From Roseiarcus sp963820095 (GTDB taxonomy: Bacteria; Pseudomonadota; Alphaproteobacteria; Rhizobiales; Beijerinckiaceae), in the NCBI GenBank assembly GCA_963820095.1, contig CAWFZA010000019.1, positions 85,689 through 149,688 of the forward strand: DNA of 64,000 nt. The letters are read 5' to 3'. This document shows, in pieces, positions 1 to 8,488 of the stretch (position 1 is its first letter; every line of letters starts with the position of its first letter). Under the pieces are notes generated by a model. That model saw only the letters and a program-made list of their open reading frames with translations. It did not search any database and was not told where the DNA came from. The position numbers and the translations under genes were made by a program.

Positions 1-2
1 AA

Positions 3-974
3 TTGCAGGAGACCAAGGTCCATTTCAAGGACGAAGCGCACCTTCTGCGCATCATCAACCGGATCGTGTCGGCGATCGGACGGCGGGTCGACGAATCCTC
101 GCCCATGGTCGACGCGCGGCTGCGCGACGGCTCGCGCGTCAACGTTGCAGTGCGGCCGATCGCCGTCGATGGCCCGCTCGTTTCCATTCGAAAATTCGCC
201 GAGCGCGTCCTCGATATGGACCGGCTCGTCGAGCTCGGCACGTTGCGGCCCGCGATGTCGGAGGTTCTTGCAGCGGCGGTGGCCGGCAAGGTGTCGATGC
301 TCATCGCCGGCGGCACTGGGTCCGGCAAGACGACGATGCTCAACGCGCTGTCGAATTTCATTCCCACCCGCGAGCGCCTGATCACCATCGAGGACGCTGC
401 GGAACTGCAGCTGCAACAGCCTCATGTCGGCCGGCTCGAGACGCGTCCCGCCAATATCGAGGGCAAGGGCGAAGTGAGGCAACGCGACCTCGTTCGCAAT
501 GCGCTCAGAATGCGTCCCGATCGCATCATCATCGGCGAGTGCCGCGGGGAAGAGGCGTTCGACATGCTGCAGGCGATGAACACGGGTCACGAAGGCTCGA
601 TGACCACGATTCACGCCAACTCGCCGCGCGACGCGCTGAAAAGGCTCGAGCAGATGGTCGGCATGGCGGGAACCCCCATGACCCTCAACGCCATCCGCAG
701 CCAGATCGCCTCCGCGATCACGCTCGTTGTTCAAGTGCAGAGGCTGCCGGACGGGGCGCGGCGCCTGACCAGCGTCAGCGAGATCACCGGCATGGAAGGG
801 GACGTCGTCCAGATGCACGAGATCTTCAAGTTCGTGAAGGACTTCACCGACGCCAAGGGAACCCTGCACGGAAGCTTCAAGGCGACGGGAATTCGTCCGC
901 GCTTTCTTGCCGATCTCAAGGCCTATGGCATCGACGCGCCGTCGAGCTGTTTCGACCCCGACCGAACGTTGTGA
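3..974 (+). CDS. tadA: Tad/Flp pilus assembly ATPase TadA (CpaF), 5'-truncated by window edge
   Basis: This is a type II/IV secretion-type hexameric ATPase that powers Flp (tad) pilus assembly at the inner face of the cytoplasmic membrane. The visible 323 codons carry a Walker A GGTGSGKTT near residue 103, a Walker B-type IIIGECRGEEAFDML near residue 178, and the conserved GHEGSMTTIHANSPRDAL His-box segment. CpaF proteins are usually about 450-500 residues, so the N-terminal third lies left of the window and the TTG at 3 is only the first in-frame codon. The stop overlaps the first possible start of tadB, which shows operon coupling. Confidence 0.93.
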   Translation: MQETKVHFKDEAHLLRIINRIVSAIGRRVDESSPMVDARLRDGSRVNVAVRPIAVDGPLVSIRKFAERVLDMDRLVELGTLRPAMSEVLAAAVAGKVSMLIAGGTGSGKTTMLNALSNFIPTRERLITIEDAAELQLQQPHVGRLETRPANIEGKGEVRQRDLVRNALRMRPDRIIIGECRGEEAFDMLQAMNTGHEGSMTTIHANSPRDALKRLEQMVGMAGTPMTLNAIRSQIASAITLVVQVQRLPDGARRLTSVSEITGMEGDVVQMHEIFKFVKDFTDAKGTLHGSFKATGIRPRFLADLKAYGIDAPSSCFDPDRTL

Positions 975-979
975 GCGCC

Positions 980-1930
980 ATGAACGAGCTTTGGATCGTT
1001 TGCGGGATCGTGTTCGCCGGAGTCGTCCTTGGCGTGCACACTCTCTATCGCATGGTTGTTCGCGCCCAGCGCGACCGCGCCACGATCAAACGACGACTGG
1101 CGTCGAGCGCCGGCGACGGAGCCCGGCCCAAGTCTGTCGACCTCCTCCGGCAAGAGCGCGGACTCGCCAGCTTTGATCATCCCCGGTTTGCGGCCCTCAA
1201 TGAGTTCCTGGCCCAAACGGGCCTGAGAATTTCCAGGGCCGCGCTTGCACTGTGGACGGCGTCGCTGTGCATTGGCGTCGCTTTGGCCCTCTCTCCGTTT
1301 TGCTCTCGTCTCTGGATGGCGGCGGCGACCGGCTTGATCATCGGCTCGTCGGCGGTCGCGGTCTATCTATCGATCGTTCGTCAGCGGCGGATCGACAGCT
1401 TCACCGCTCAATTGCCCGATGCGCTCAACATCATTGTGCGCAGCTTGCGCATCGGCCACCCGTTCGTGAGCGCAATTGGGCTCGCGGCCAAGGAGATGCG
1501 CGACCCGATCGGCGCCGAACTCGCGCTGACCGCCGAGGAAATTTCGTTTGGTCAGGATGTGACGACAGCCGTCGTCAACCTGCATCGTCGCGTCGGCCAG
1601 GATGACTTGCTGTTCCTGGTCACCGCTGTCAGCGTGCAGAGCCAGACTGGCGGCAATCTCGCCGAAGTGCTCGGGCGGCTCGCGACGCTCATGCGCCAGC
1701 GCAGCACGCTTCAGCTCAAGGTCAAGGCGCTCAGCGCCGAGGGGCGGCTGTCGGCCTGGTTTCTCTCCGCCATGCCGTTCCTCCTTTACGGCGCCATTCG
1801 GTTGCTTTCGAGGGACTACTTCAGCGAGTTGGCCGGCAGTCCGGCGCTTGTCCCGGCGCTGGTCTACGGGGGCGTATCGTTGGTCGTCTCGAACTTCATC
1901 ATCTATCGCATGGTCAATTTCCGGATTTAG
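980..1930 (+). CDS. tadB: Tad pilus inner-membrane protein TadB
   Basis: A type II secretion F-domain membrane protein that forms the inner-membrane platform of the Tad pilus machine with TadC. It has an N-terminal membrane segment (WIVCGIVFAGVVLGVHTLY), a second hydrophobic pair near residues 90-130, the cytoplasmic T2SSF helical domain with LPDALNIIVRSLRIGHPF, and C-terminal membrane segments. The start is ATG 980; an in-frame GTG at 971 overlaps the TGA of tadA and is an alternative giving three more residues. It lies directly between tadA and tadC, as in other tad loci. Confidence 0.9.
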   Translation: MNELWIVCGIVFAGVVLGVHTLYRMVVRAQRDRATIKRRLASSAGDGARPKSVDLLRQERGLASFDHPRFAALNEFLAQTGLRISRAALALWTASLCIGVALALSPFCSRLWMAAATGLIIGSSAVAVYLSIVRQRRIDSFTAQLPDALNIIVRSLRIGHPFVSAIGLAAKEMRDPIGAELALTAEEISFGQDVTTAVVNLHRRVGQDDLLFLVTAVSVQSQTGGNLAEVLGRLATLMRQRSTLQLKVKALSAEGRLSAWFLSAMPFLLYGAIRLLSRDYFSELAGSPALVPALVYGGVSLVVSNFIIYRMVNFRI

Positions 1931-1933
1931 GCG

Positions 1934-2854
1934 ATGGATGTTTGGCTCGTCCTGTTCGTCTCGGCCGCATTCGCTTCGGTCGCCGGAATCGCTTTCTCCG
2001 TCAGCTCCCTGATCGCGAGCCGCAACCGCTTGCAGCGCCGACTGCCGTCCGGGGCGCGCGCGTTGGACGGGTTGGCGCTCACTTCCCCTGACATGATGGG
2101 CGACCTGGTCGGAGAGCCTTTCAAAGACGACCGATTTGGCCTCGGCCAGAAGCTCAGCAAGGAACTCCGACTGAAATTGGTGCGCGCCGGCTATTTCAGC
2201 CCAGGCGCTGTCCGCGTCTACGTTCTTGCGCGCGTGTGCGCCGTCATTGCGGCGCCGCTGCTCGTATTGGCTTGCAGCGCGCTCCTTCTACGGGATCTGT
2301 CGACCCTGAGCTTCGTCCTCATCGCCGCGGTTTCTGTCGGGCTTGGGGTCCTTGGGCCGGACGCCTGTCTCTCTCGCCGCCGGTCTTCGCAACTCGCGGA
2401 ATATCGGCTGAATTTCCCGGACCTTTTGGACCTATTGACGGTCTGCGTCACCGCGGGCCTGACGGTGGAGGCGTCCTTCGACAGAATCCGGGATCGGCTC
2501 AGCAAGCGGAGCCGAGCGCTCGGTTACAACATCGAATTGATGGGGGCCGAGATGCGCGCGGGCAGAAGCTCAGTTGACGCCTTGGGCGCATTTGCGGATC
2601 GGCTGGGGTTGGACGAAGCGGCGTCCTTCGTCGCCGTGTTGCGCCATTCGGTGGAGCTCGGCGGCGACGTCGCCACGACCTTAAGGGAATTCAGTGAAGA
2701 CATGCGCTCGAAGAGAATGTTGCTTGCCGAAAAGAAAGCAAACGAATTGCCGGTGAAAATGGTCGTGCCATTGGCGCTTGGCATATTCCCGATCATCCTG
2801 ATGATCTGTCTGCTCCCCGTCATTCTGAAGCTGCTCCGGCTTATCGCGCCTTGA
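1934..2854 (+). CDS. tadC: Tad pilus inner-membrane protein TadC
   Basis: This is the second T2SSF-domain platform protein of the Tad system (306 aa). Hydrophobic segments are seen at the N-terminus, around residues 95-135 and at the C-terminal end. The cytoplasmic F-domain carries FPDLLDLLTVCVTAGLT and LGGDVATTLREFSEDMR, typical of TadC. It starts 3 nt after the tadB stop, so the two are almost certainly co-transcribed and translationally coupled. Confidence 0.9.
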   Translation: MDVWLVLFVSAAFASVAGIAFSVSSLIASRNRLQRRLPSGARALDGLALTSPDMMGDLVGEPFKDDRFGLGQKLSKELRLKLVRAGYFSPGAVRVYVLARVCAVIAAPLLVLACSALLLRDLSTLSFVLIAAVSVGLGVLGPDACLSRRRSSQLAEYRLNFPDLLDLLTVCVTAGLTVEASFDRIRDRLSKRSRALGYNIELMGAEMRAGRSSVDALGAFADRLGLDEAASFVAVLRHSVELGGDVATTLREFSEDMRSKRMLLAEKKANELPVKMVVPLALGIFPIILMICLLPVILKLLRLIAP

Positions 2855-3065
2855 GACGAAGAGACGAACGGGGAGGATGGCGATGGCGCCGCGAACTCGA
2901 GCGCCAGCGCAAAAGCGCGTGACGTAGCCCGGCCTTCGACGAAGTTTTCCTGGCGCCCCGCTCTAGGCGCATTGGCGCCGTCCCCTTCGCCCCGCTATGG
3001 ATTTCAGCCGAATCTTCAGGATCGAACCGACAGAAGTCGGGAATAGGAATAGACGCATCGCCAGA

Positions 3066-3650
3066 ATGCAGGGAACAAAGAGTGCAGCTTTTGTCAGTGT
3101 ATGCGTCGAGACCCTGGCCCGGTTGATTCTCGTCACAGCGTTGGCGTTGTCGGCCGCTGGGTGCAACCAGGCGGCGCTGACGCCGTCGCCGGTCCCCAAT
3201 CCGGTCACCGGGCAGAACCCGGGCGATGTCAAATACTACCCGTCGGATCAGCCGGTGAGGCTGGGCATCCAGCGCTTCTACGACGGCAATTTTGGCCTCG
3301 CGCAGCGCTATTTTCAGGACGCCGTCGAAAAAGCGCCAGGGGACGTCACCGCGTGGATCGGATTGGCGGCGAGCTACGATCGCTTGGGACGGTTCGATCT
3401 CGCGGACCGGGCCTATGCCGCCGCCACGAAACTCGAGGGCGAAACGCCACGGCTTCTCAATAACGAAGGCTATTCGTACATGCTGCGCGGCGACCTCAAG
3501 GCGGCGCAGGCCAAATTTCAACAGGCGCTGAGGCTCGATCCCAGCAATCAGACAACGCTGAACAACATCAAATTGCTGAACTCGAGCCAGAATTTCATCG
3601 AGCGGTCCGCCAATGGAGAGCCGTGCGGAAGCGTCGACTGCGGCCAGTGA
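3066..3650 (+). CDS. tadD: TPR lipoprotein TadD-like
   Basis: A probable outer-membrane lipoprotein of the Tad pilus that assists secretin assembly. Starting at ATG 3066 gives a classic lipoprotein signal: a basic N-terminus, a hydrophobic stretch ILVTALALS and the lipobox SAAGC. The mature part holds tetratricopeptide repeats (roughly residues 65-165 of this frame), with helices such as FGLAQRYFQDAVEKAPGD and LKAAQAKFQQALRLDP. An upstream in-frame ATG at 2997 would add 23 residues before the signal peptide and is less likely. It follows tadC after about 210 nt and ends the visible operon. Confidence 0.82.
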   Translation: MQGTKSAAFVSVCVETLARLILVTALALSAAGCNQAALTPSPVPNPVTGQNPGDVKYYPSDQPVRLGIQRFYDGNFGLAQRYFQDAVEKAPGDVTAWIGLAASYDRLGRFDLADRAYAAATKLEGETPRLLNNEGYSYMLRGDLKAAQAKFQQALRLDPSNQTTLNNIKLLNSSQNFIERSANGEPCGSVDCGQ

Positions 3651-3908
3651 CAGGGGCGCTCTAAGGTCCACGGCCACCTCTTCTAAGAAGCTTTGCCCTG
3701 GCGGTCCTTGCTGAATTATCGGTTCACGGTGGGCCGCGCGGGAAGTCGCGGGCGGACGCCGTCCCAACCCTTGGCGAAAACGGCGAATGAACAGCCAGTT
3801 GAGCCCTGAAAACAAACGACCGAGCGGAATCAAGCGATTTCGTGTCTAATGGTCTCAAGAGCTTGAGCAGTGGCAAGACGGCTCCGCTTTGCTCACGAAG
3901 GAGATCTC

Positions 3909-4922
3909 TTGAGCCCGAAGCCGATCGCCGAGGACGGCCGCGGGGCGGCCTTGCCCCTGTCGCAGGCGATCACCATCCTGGGGGCGCCGGTCGAGGCTGG
4001 GGCGGGGGTGTGTGGCGCGGCCATGGGGCCGGCCATGCTGCGCACGGCCGGGATCGTGGAGGCGCTGAGGCGTCTAGGTCACGACGTCGAGGACCGGGGC
4101 GACCTCGCGCCTCCCCATCCGCTCATCCATGCGCCTGCCCCGGAAGGCAAGGCGCACCGGTTCGCCGATGTGGCGGCCTGGGTGCGGGCGCTCGCCCGCG
4201 AAACCTATGCAACCGCGGCGTCCGGACGCACCCCGATCGTCCTTGGCGGCGATCATAGCCTGGCGATGGGGTCCATCAGCGGCGTCGCCCGCCATGCCGT
4301 CGAGGCGGGGCGCGAACTCTTCGTTCTGTGGCTCGACGCCCATACGGACTTCAACACACCCTTGACCTCGCCGTCCGGCAACATGCACGGCATGTCCGCG
4401 GCAATGCTTTCCCGCGAGCCCGGTTTGGAAGCCGTGTTCGGCGACGAGCCGCATGCATTGATCGATCCGGCCCGGCTGCACCTGTTCGGCATTCGCTCAA
4501 TCGACTTGGGCGAAAGGCGGCTCCTGCAGGACCGAGGGGTGGACGTGGTCGACATGCGCCGGCTGGATGAAGACGGCTTCGCTGTCTCGATCCGCCGCAT
4601 CATCGACCGCGTCAAGGCCCGCGACGGTCTTTTGCATGTCAGCCTCGATGTCGACTTTCTCGATCCCGCGATCGCGCCAGGCGTCGGCACCGCTGTTCCC
4701 GGCGGGGCGACGTACCGCGAAGCGCATCTTGTCATGGAGCTGCTGTATGAATCCGGTCTTTCACCCTCGCTCGATCTCGTCGAGCTCAATCCATTCTTGG
4801 ACGAGCGGGGCAAGAGCGCGCTTCTGCTGGTCGACCTGACCGCGAGCCTTTTCGGACGGCAGGTCTATCCGGTCGTGCGCGGGGACGGGCCCGGCGGCAG
4901 CGGGCGGACCAATGGACGCTGA
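3909..4922 (+). CDS. rocF: Arginase
   Basis: Arginase hydrolyses L-arginine to ornithine and urea with a binuclear Mn centre. All metal-binding boxes of the ureohydrolase family are present in order: GGDHSLAMG, LDAHTDFNT followed by a downstream NMHGMSAAML box, and SLDVDFLDPAIAPGVGT. The start is uncertain. TTG 3909 has a good ribosome site (AAGGAG at 3898-3903, 5 nt spacing) and gives 337 residues. The upstream GTG at 3870 would add 13 residues but has no convincing Shine-Dalgarno. The gene stands alone between the tad locus and mdh. I see no arginine-responsive element or urease gene nearby. Confidence 0.92.
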   Translation: MSPKPIAEDGRGAALPLSQAITILGAPVEAGAGVCGAAMGPAMLRTAGIVEALRRLGHDVEDRGDLAPPHPLIHAPAPEGKAHRFADVAAWVRALARETYATAASGRTPIVLGGDHSLAMGSISGVARHAVEAGRELFVLWLDAHTDFNTPLTSPSGNMHGMSAAMLSREPGLEAVFGDEPHALIDPARLHLFGIRSIDLGERRLLQDRGVDVVDMRRLDEDGFAVSIRRIIDRVKARDGLLHVSLDVDFLDPAIAPGVGTAVPGGATYREAHLVMELLYESGLSPSLDLVELNPFLDERGKSALLLVDLTASLFGRQVYPVVRGDGPGGSGRTNGR

Positions 4923-5121
4923 GGGCGGGTAGAATTTTCTGTTTGCTCGTAACATCCTGATTTGGCGTCGTCTTACAGGCTCGTTACCGCCTGGTGCGGG
5001 CGAGTTTTCACGACCTGCGTCAAAAGTTTGGCTTGATCGCGTGCATCGATGGGTCGATAGCACCGTCGAGCGGCCAGCCTGCGGAAGAGCATGGCGGTCA
5101 CCAATGCGGAAGAAAAGATCT

Positions 5122-6087
5122 ATGGCGCGCAAGAAGATTGGTTTGATCGGTGCCGGACAGATCGGCGGGACGTTGGCGTTCCTGGCGGCGCTGAAAGAGC
5201 TGGGCGACATCGTCCTGTTCGATATCATCGACGGCGTGCCGCAGGGGAAGGCGCTCGATCTGGCGGAATCGACCCCGGTCGAGAGCATCAACGCGCGCTT
5301 GACTGGAGCGAGCGACTATTCCGCCATCGCCGGCGCCGACGTCGTCATCGTCACCGCAGGCGTCCCACGTAAGCCCGGGATGAGTCGCGACGACCTGCTC
5401 GGGATCAACCTCAAGGTCATGGACGCGGTCGGAGCAGGCATCAAGATGCATGCGCCGGAGGCGTTCGTCATCTGCATCACCAACCCCCTGGACGCCATGG
5501 TCTGGGCGCTGCGGAAGTTCTGCGGGCTGCCCGCCAATAAGGTCGTGGGCATGGCCGGCGTCCTTGATTCGGCGCGCTTTCGCTACTTTCTGGCTGAGGA
5601 GTTGCAGGTGTCGGTCGAAGACGTGACCGCCTTCGTGCTTGGCGGCCACGGCGACGATATGGTTCCCTCCGTTCGCTATTCGTCAGTCGCAGGCATTCCG
5701 CTGCCTGATCTCGTCAAGATGGGCTGGACGACCCAGGCCAAGCTCGACGCCATCGTCGAGCGGACGCGCAAGGGCGGGGGCGAGATCGTGAACCTGCTCA
5801 AAACCGGTTCTGCATTTTACGCGCCGGCTTCTTCGGCGATCGCGATGGCGGAATCGTACATCAAGGATCAGCGCCGCGTGCTGCCCTGCGCGGCCCATCT
5901 GAGCGGCCAGTACGGCGTCAGGGACGCCTATGTCGGAGTGCCGGTGGTGGTCGGCGCGAACGGCGTCGAGCGCATCATTGAGATCACGTTCGACGAGAAT
6001 GAAAAGGCGATGTTCGCCAAATCGGTCGCGGCGGTTCAGGGTCTGATGGAGGCCTGCAAAGCGATCAATCCCGTGCTCGCGAACTGA
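5122..6087 (+). CDS. mdh: Malate dehydrogenase
   Basis: NAD-dependent malate dehydrogenase of the LDH-like group, 321 aa, oxidising malate to oxaloacetate. Seen are the Rossmann motif GLIGAGQIGGTLAF at the N-terminus, the substrate-loop region VPRKPGMSRDDLL with the catalytic Arg, ITNPLDAM, and the catalytic His in GGHGDDMVP. ATG 5122 was chosen because it begins directly with the beta-strand before the Rossmann loop; upstream in-frame starts (5041, 5104) add unstructured sequence. It heads the TCA-cycle gene run with sucC 54 nt downstream. Confidence 0.95.
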   Translation: MARKKIGLIGAGQIGGTLAFLAALKELGDIVLFDIIDGVPQGKALDLAESTPVESINARLTGASDYSAIAGADVVIVTAGVPRKPGMSRDDLLGINLKVMDAVGAGIKMHAPEAFVICITNPLDAMVWALRKFCGLPANKVVGMAGVLDSARFRYFLAEELQVSVEDVTAFVLGGHGDDMVPSVRYSSVAGIPLPDLVKMGWTTQAKLDAIVERTRKGGGEIVNLLKTGSAFYAPASSAIAMAESYIKDQRRVLPCAAHLSGQYGVRDAYVGVPVVVGANGVERIIEITFDENEKAMFAKSVAAVQGLMEACKAINPVLAN

Positions 6088-6101
6088 TCTTGCCAAGCCG
6101 C

Positions 6102-6126
6102 CCGCCGCCGGCGGTGTTCTTTTCTT
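6102..6126 (+). terminator. Possible weak terminator/attenuator between mdh and sucC
   Basis: A 5-bp GC stem with a 3-nt loop (CCGCC-GCC-GGCGG, 6102-6114) is followed by a pyrimidine-rich TGTTCTTTTCTT tract. It sits 15 nt after the mdh stop and 16 nt before the sucC start. The stem is short, so it may only reduce read-through. Confidence 0.35.
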
Positions 6127-6141
6127 GAGGTATCGCCGCCC

Positions 6142-7341
6142 ATGAACATCCACGAATATCAGGCCAAGGCGGTGCTGAGAGCGTTTGGCGTGCCCGTAGC
6201 CGCCGGCTTTCCAGCCTTCACCGCAGACGAGGCGGTGGAGGGCGCGAGGAAACTCGCCGGACCGATTTGGGTGGTGAAGAGCCAGATCCATGCCGGTGGG
6301 CGCGGCAAGGGCCGCTTCAAAGAGGCCGCGGCCGGAGACAAAGGCGGAGTGCGGCTCGCGCGCTCGGTCGAAGAGGTTGAGAGGTTTGCAAAGCAGATGC
6401 TGGGGGCGACCCTGGTGACGGCGCAAACCGGCCCTCACGGCAAGCAGGTCAATCGCTTGTATGTCGAGGACGGCGCGACGATCGACCGCGAACTCTATCT
6501 CTCGGCGCTGGTCGACCGGCAGAAGAGCCGAACGGCCTTCGTCCTCTCGACCGAAGGCGGGGTCAACATCGAGGATGTCGCGCACAGCACGCCGGAGAAG
6601 ATCCACAGCTTCGCCGTCGACCCGGCGACCGGGATCATGCCTCATCACGGGCGCGCCGCCGCCCGCGCGCTCGAGCTTACGGGCGATCTCGCCAAGCAGA
6701 CCGAGAGCCTTGTCGCCAAGCTCTATGCCGCCTTCCTGGCGAAAGACATGTCGATGCTGGAAATCAATCCGCTGGTCGTATTGGCGAATGGCCAATTGCG
6801 TGTCCTCGACGCCAAAGTATCCTTCGACGACAACGCGCTTTACCGCCACCCCGAGATCGCCGCATTGCGCGACGAGAGCGAGGAGGACGCCAAGGAGATC
6901 GAAGCTTCCAAGCACGATCTCAACTATGTCGCGCTCGAGGGCTCGATCGGATGCATGGTCAATGGGGCCGGCCTCGCCATGGCGACCATGGACATCATCA
7001 AGCTCTACGGGGAGAGCCCGGCGAACTTCCTGGACGTTGGCGGCGGCGCCTCGAAGGACAAGGTCGCCGCGGCGTTCAAGATCATCACCGCCGATCCGAA
7101 CGTGAAGGGGATTCTGGTCAATATTTTCGGCGGCATCATGCGCTGCGACATCATTGCCGAGGGGGTCATCGCCGCGGTGAAGGAAGTGGGCCTCAAAGTT
7201 CCCCTGGTTGTCCGCCTCGAGGGCACCAATGTCGACCTCGGCAAGAAAATTATCCGCGAATCCGGCCTGGACGTCATTTCTGCGGACGACCTCGACGACG
7301 CGGCGCATAAGATCGTCAACGCGGTGAGAACGAGGGCCTGA
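6142..7341 (+). CDS. sucC: Succinyl-CoA synthetase (ADP-forming) beta subunit
   Basis: Beta subunit of succinyl-CoA synthetase (399 aa), forming succinate and ATP/GTP from succinyl-CoA with SucD. It starts with the family hallmark MNIHEYQAKAVL, followed by an ATP-grasp domain (VVKSQIHAGGRGKGRF, EINPLVVL) and a C-terminal CoA-ligase domain with NFLDVGGGA and NIFGGIMRCD. Length and N-terminus match the usual 390-400 aa. The homologous malate thiokinase subunit MtkA is an alternative in serine-cycle methylotrophs, but the sucD-sucA-sucB context favours the TCA enzyme. Unusually, sucD does not follow directly: a cupin gene and a toxin-antitoxin pair intervene. Confidence 0.92.
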   Translation: MNIHEYQAKAVLRAFGVPVAAGFPAFTADEAVEGARKLAGPIWVVKSQIHAGGRGKGRFKEAAAGDKGGVRLARSVEEVERFAKQMLGATLVTAQTGPHGKQVNRLYVEDGATIDRELYLSALVDRQKSRTAFVLSTEGGVNIEDVAHSTPEKIHSFAVDPATGIMPHHGRAAARALELTGDLAKQTESLVAKLYAAFLAKDMSMLEINPLVVLANGQLRVLDAKVSFDDNALYRHPEIAALRDESEEDAKEIEASKHDLNYVALEGSIGCMVNGAGLAMATMDIIKLYGESPANFLDVGGGASKDKVAAAFKIITADPNVKGILVNIFGGIMRCDIIAEGVIAAVKEVGLKVPLVVRLEGTNVDLGKKIIRESGLDVISADDLDDAAHKIVNAVRTRA

Positions 7342-7374
7342 GGCTCCCGCATATCTCAGCAAGGCAGACAGGCG

Positions 7375-7747
7375 ATGCCCCCATCCAAGATCAACGTTCT
7401 TGAGGCGGTCGACCAGAAGGTCCGGCAAGTCTTTCATCCGTTCGTCGTCGGCGATGTCAACGACTGCCAGGTCAAGGTGGCGAAGTTCGGCGATAAGTTC
7501 GATTGGCACGCGCACGAAAGCGAGGATGAAGCCTTCTTCGTGTTGCGCGGGCGGATCGCGATCGATTTTCGCGATGGCGTCGCAGGAAATGGGTGAAGGT
7601 GATTTTGTCGTCGTCCCGCGAGGCGTCGAGCACCGGCCCCGGTCGCTTTCACCTGAGCCGGTCGTCTTGATGTTCGAGCCGAGCTCGACCCTCAACACCG
7701 GCGGCGCGGTCAGCGCGTTGACGGTTCGCGAACTCGACCGGCTTTAG
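7375..7747 (+). pseudogene. Small cupin protein, frame broken once
   Basis: A single-domain cupin of about 120 residues. Cupin motif 1 (FDWHAHESEDEAFFVLRG) is in the frame of ATG 7375, and motif 2 (GEGDFVVVPRGVEHRP) is in the next frame. The ORF stops at 7596. Removing one G from the GG at 7585-7586 restores a continuous protein reading ...DGVAEMGEGDF..., which is what the family expects. The lesion is therefore either a recent frameshift or a base-call error. The natural start has a weak purine-rich upstream region. It lies 33 nt after sucC and may be part of that transcript. The substrate is not predictable. Confidence 0.8.
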
Positions 7748-7783
7748 GATCTATGAGAAGAGGTTGGAAATTGGTACGCAGTT

Positions 7784-7798
7784 ACACATATACTGTGT
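7784..7798. promoter_or_regulatory. Palindromic operator-like site before the antitoxin gene
   Basis: A perfect inverted repeat ACACA-N5-TGTGT lies 14 nt before the antitoxin ATG and overlaps the -10-like TATACT (7789-7794); a TTGGAA at 7764-7769 could be the -35 with a long 19-nt spacer. RHH antitoxins normally repress their own promoter by binding such short dyads, so this is a plausible autoregulatory operator. The promoter assignment is inference. Confidence 0.5.
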
Positions 7799-7811
7799 GC
7801 CAGAGGTCGAT

Positions 7812-8045
7812 ATGAAAAACATCACACTCGCCATCGAGGATAACGTTCTCGAACGCGCGCGGGTCGTCGCGGCCGAACAGAAGACGACGGTCAATGCAAT
7901 GGTGCGCGAATTTCTTGCCGACGTCGCGAGTCGCGACGAGCGCTTGGAGAAGGCGCGGGAGGGGCTTCGCGAGCTGATGCGCAATTCGAAAGGCAGAATG
8001 CGGCCCGATTTCAAGTTTAACCGCGAGGAGACCCATGAGCGCTAG
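7812..8045 (+). CDS. Antitoxin of a type II toxin-antitoxin pair (RHH-type)
   Basis: A 77-residue protein beginning MKNITLAIEDNVLERARVV, the beta-strand plus helix pattern of ribbon-helix-helix antitoxins. A second helix follows (TTVNAMVREFLADVA), then a charged C-terminal tail (roughly residues 40-77) that would wrap the toxin. ATG 7812 fits the conserved strand start; an in-frame TTG at 7764 would add 16 non-conserved residues and lies in the promoter region. The stop overlaps the toxin start by 11 nt, typical for vapBC-like operons. The palindrome just upstream may be its own operator. Confidence 0.8.
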   Translation: MKNITLAIEDNVLERARVVAAEQKTTVNAMVREFLADVASRDERLEKAREGLRELMRNSKGRMRPDFKFNREETHER

Positions 8046-8460
8046 GGTCTTCCTTGACACGAATGTGCTGATTTACGCCGCGGCGGGCGATGATGTCGAT
8101 CCCGGCAAGTTTACAAAGGCGGGAGAAATCCTGACGACGGAAACCTTCGCGATCTCGACTCAGGTAATCGGTGAATTCATTCGCAATGTGCAGAACCCGC
8201 GAAAGATGACGTCTCCCCTCTCCGACAACGAGGTCGATGGCTGGCTCGAACGGCTGTTCGAGTTTCCGGTGATCTCGATCGATCGGGAGATCCTCCTCAA
8301 TGCCGCCTTCTTCCAGCGGCGTTATCAGATCGACTTTTGGAATGGACAGATTTTGGCCGCAGCGCAGCGATTTGGTGCTGAGACCCTGCTTACCGAAGAC
8401 CTCAACCACGGCCAGACTTACGGCTCCGTGCGCTGCGAAAATCCCTTCCGGTCGAACTGA
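8035..8460 (+). CDS. PIN-domain toxin (VapC-like) with an altered active-site residue
   Basis: A 141-residue PIN domain, the ribonuclease fold of VapC toxins. Conserved positions seen: D8 in FLDTNVLIY, E47 in QVIGEFIRN, and D122 in LLTEDLNHGQ, with the usual C-terminal NPF. The third acidic position, normally Asp in an [SY]FWD-type motif, is Asn103 here (DFWNGQILAAA; codon AAT at 8341-8343). One metal ligand may be missing and activity could be weakened. The gene overlaps its antitoxin by 11 nt, and sucD starts 28 nt after its stop, so the pair may be read through by the suc transcript. Confidence 0.85.
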   Translation: MSARVFLDTNVLIYAAAGDDVDPGKFTKAGEILTTETFAISTQVIGEFIRNVQNPRKMTSPLSDNEVDGWLERLFEFPVISIDREILLNAAFFQRRYQIDFWNGQILAAAQRFGAETLLTEDLNHGQTYGSVRCENPFRSN

Positions 8461-8488
8461 ACCGACCGTCAATCGCCGAAAGCCTCTC

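Noticed and set aside
2841..3833. Minus-strand frame over the TadD gene and the gap before arginase
   Set aside because: It overlaps a supported lipoprotein gene and is Arg-rich with no motif or ribosome site.
5683..7698. Long minus-strand frame over mdh and sucC
   Set aside because: It mirrors the codon pattern of two clear plus-strand genes, and its protein has no family features.
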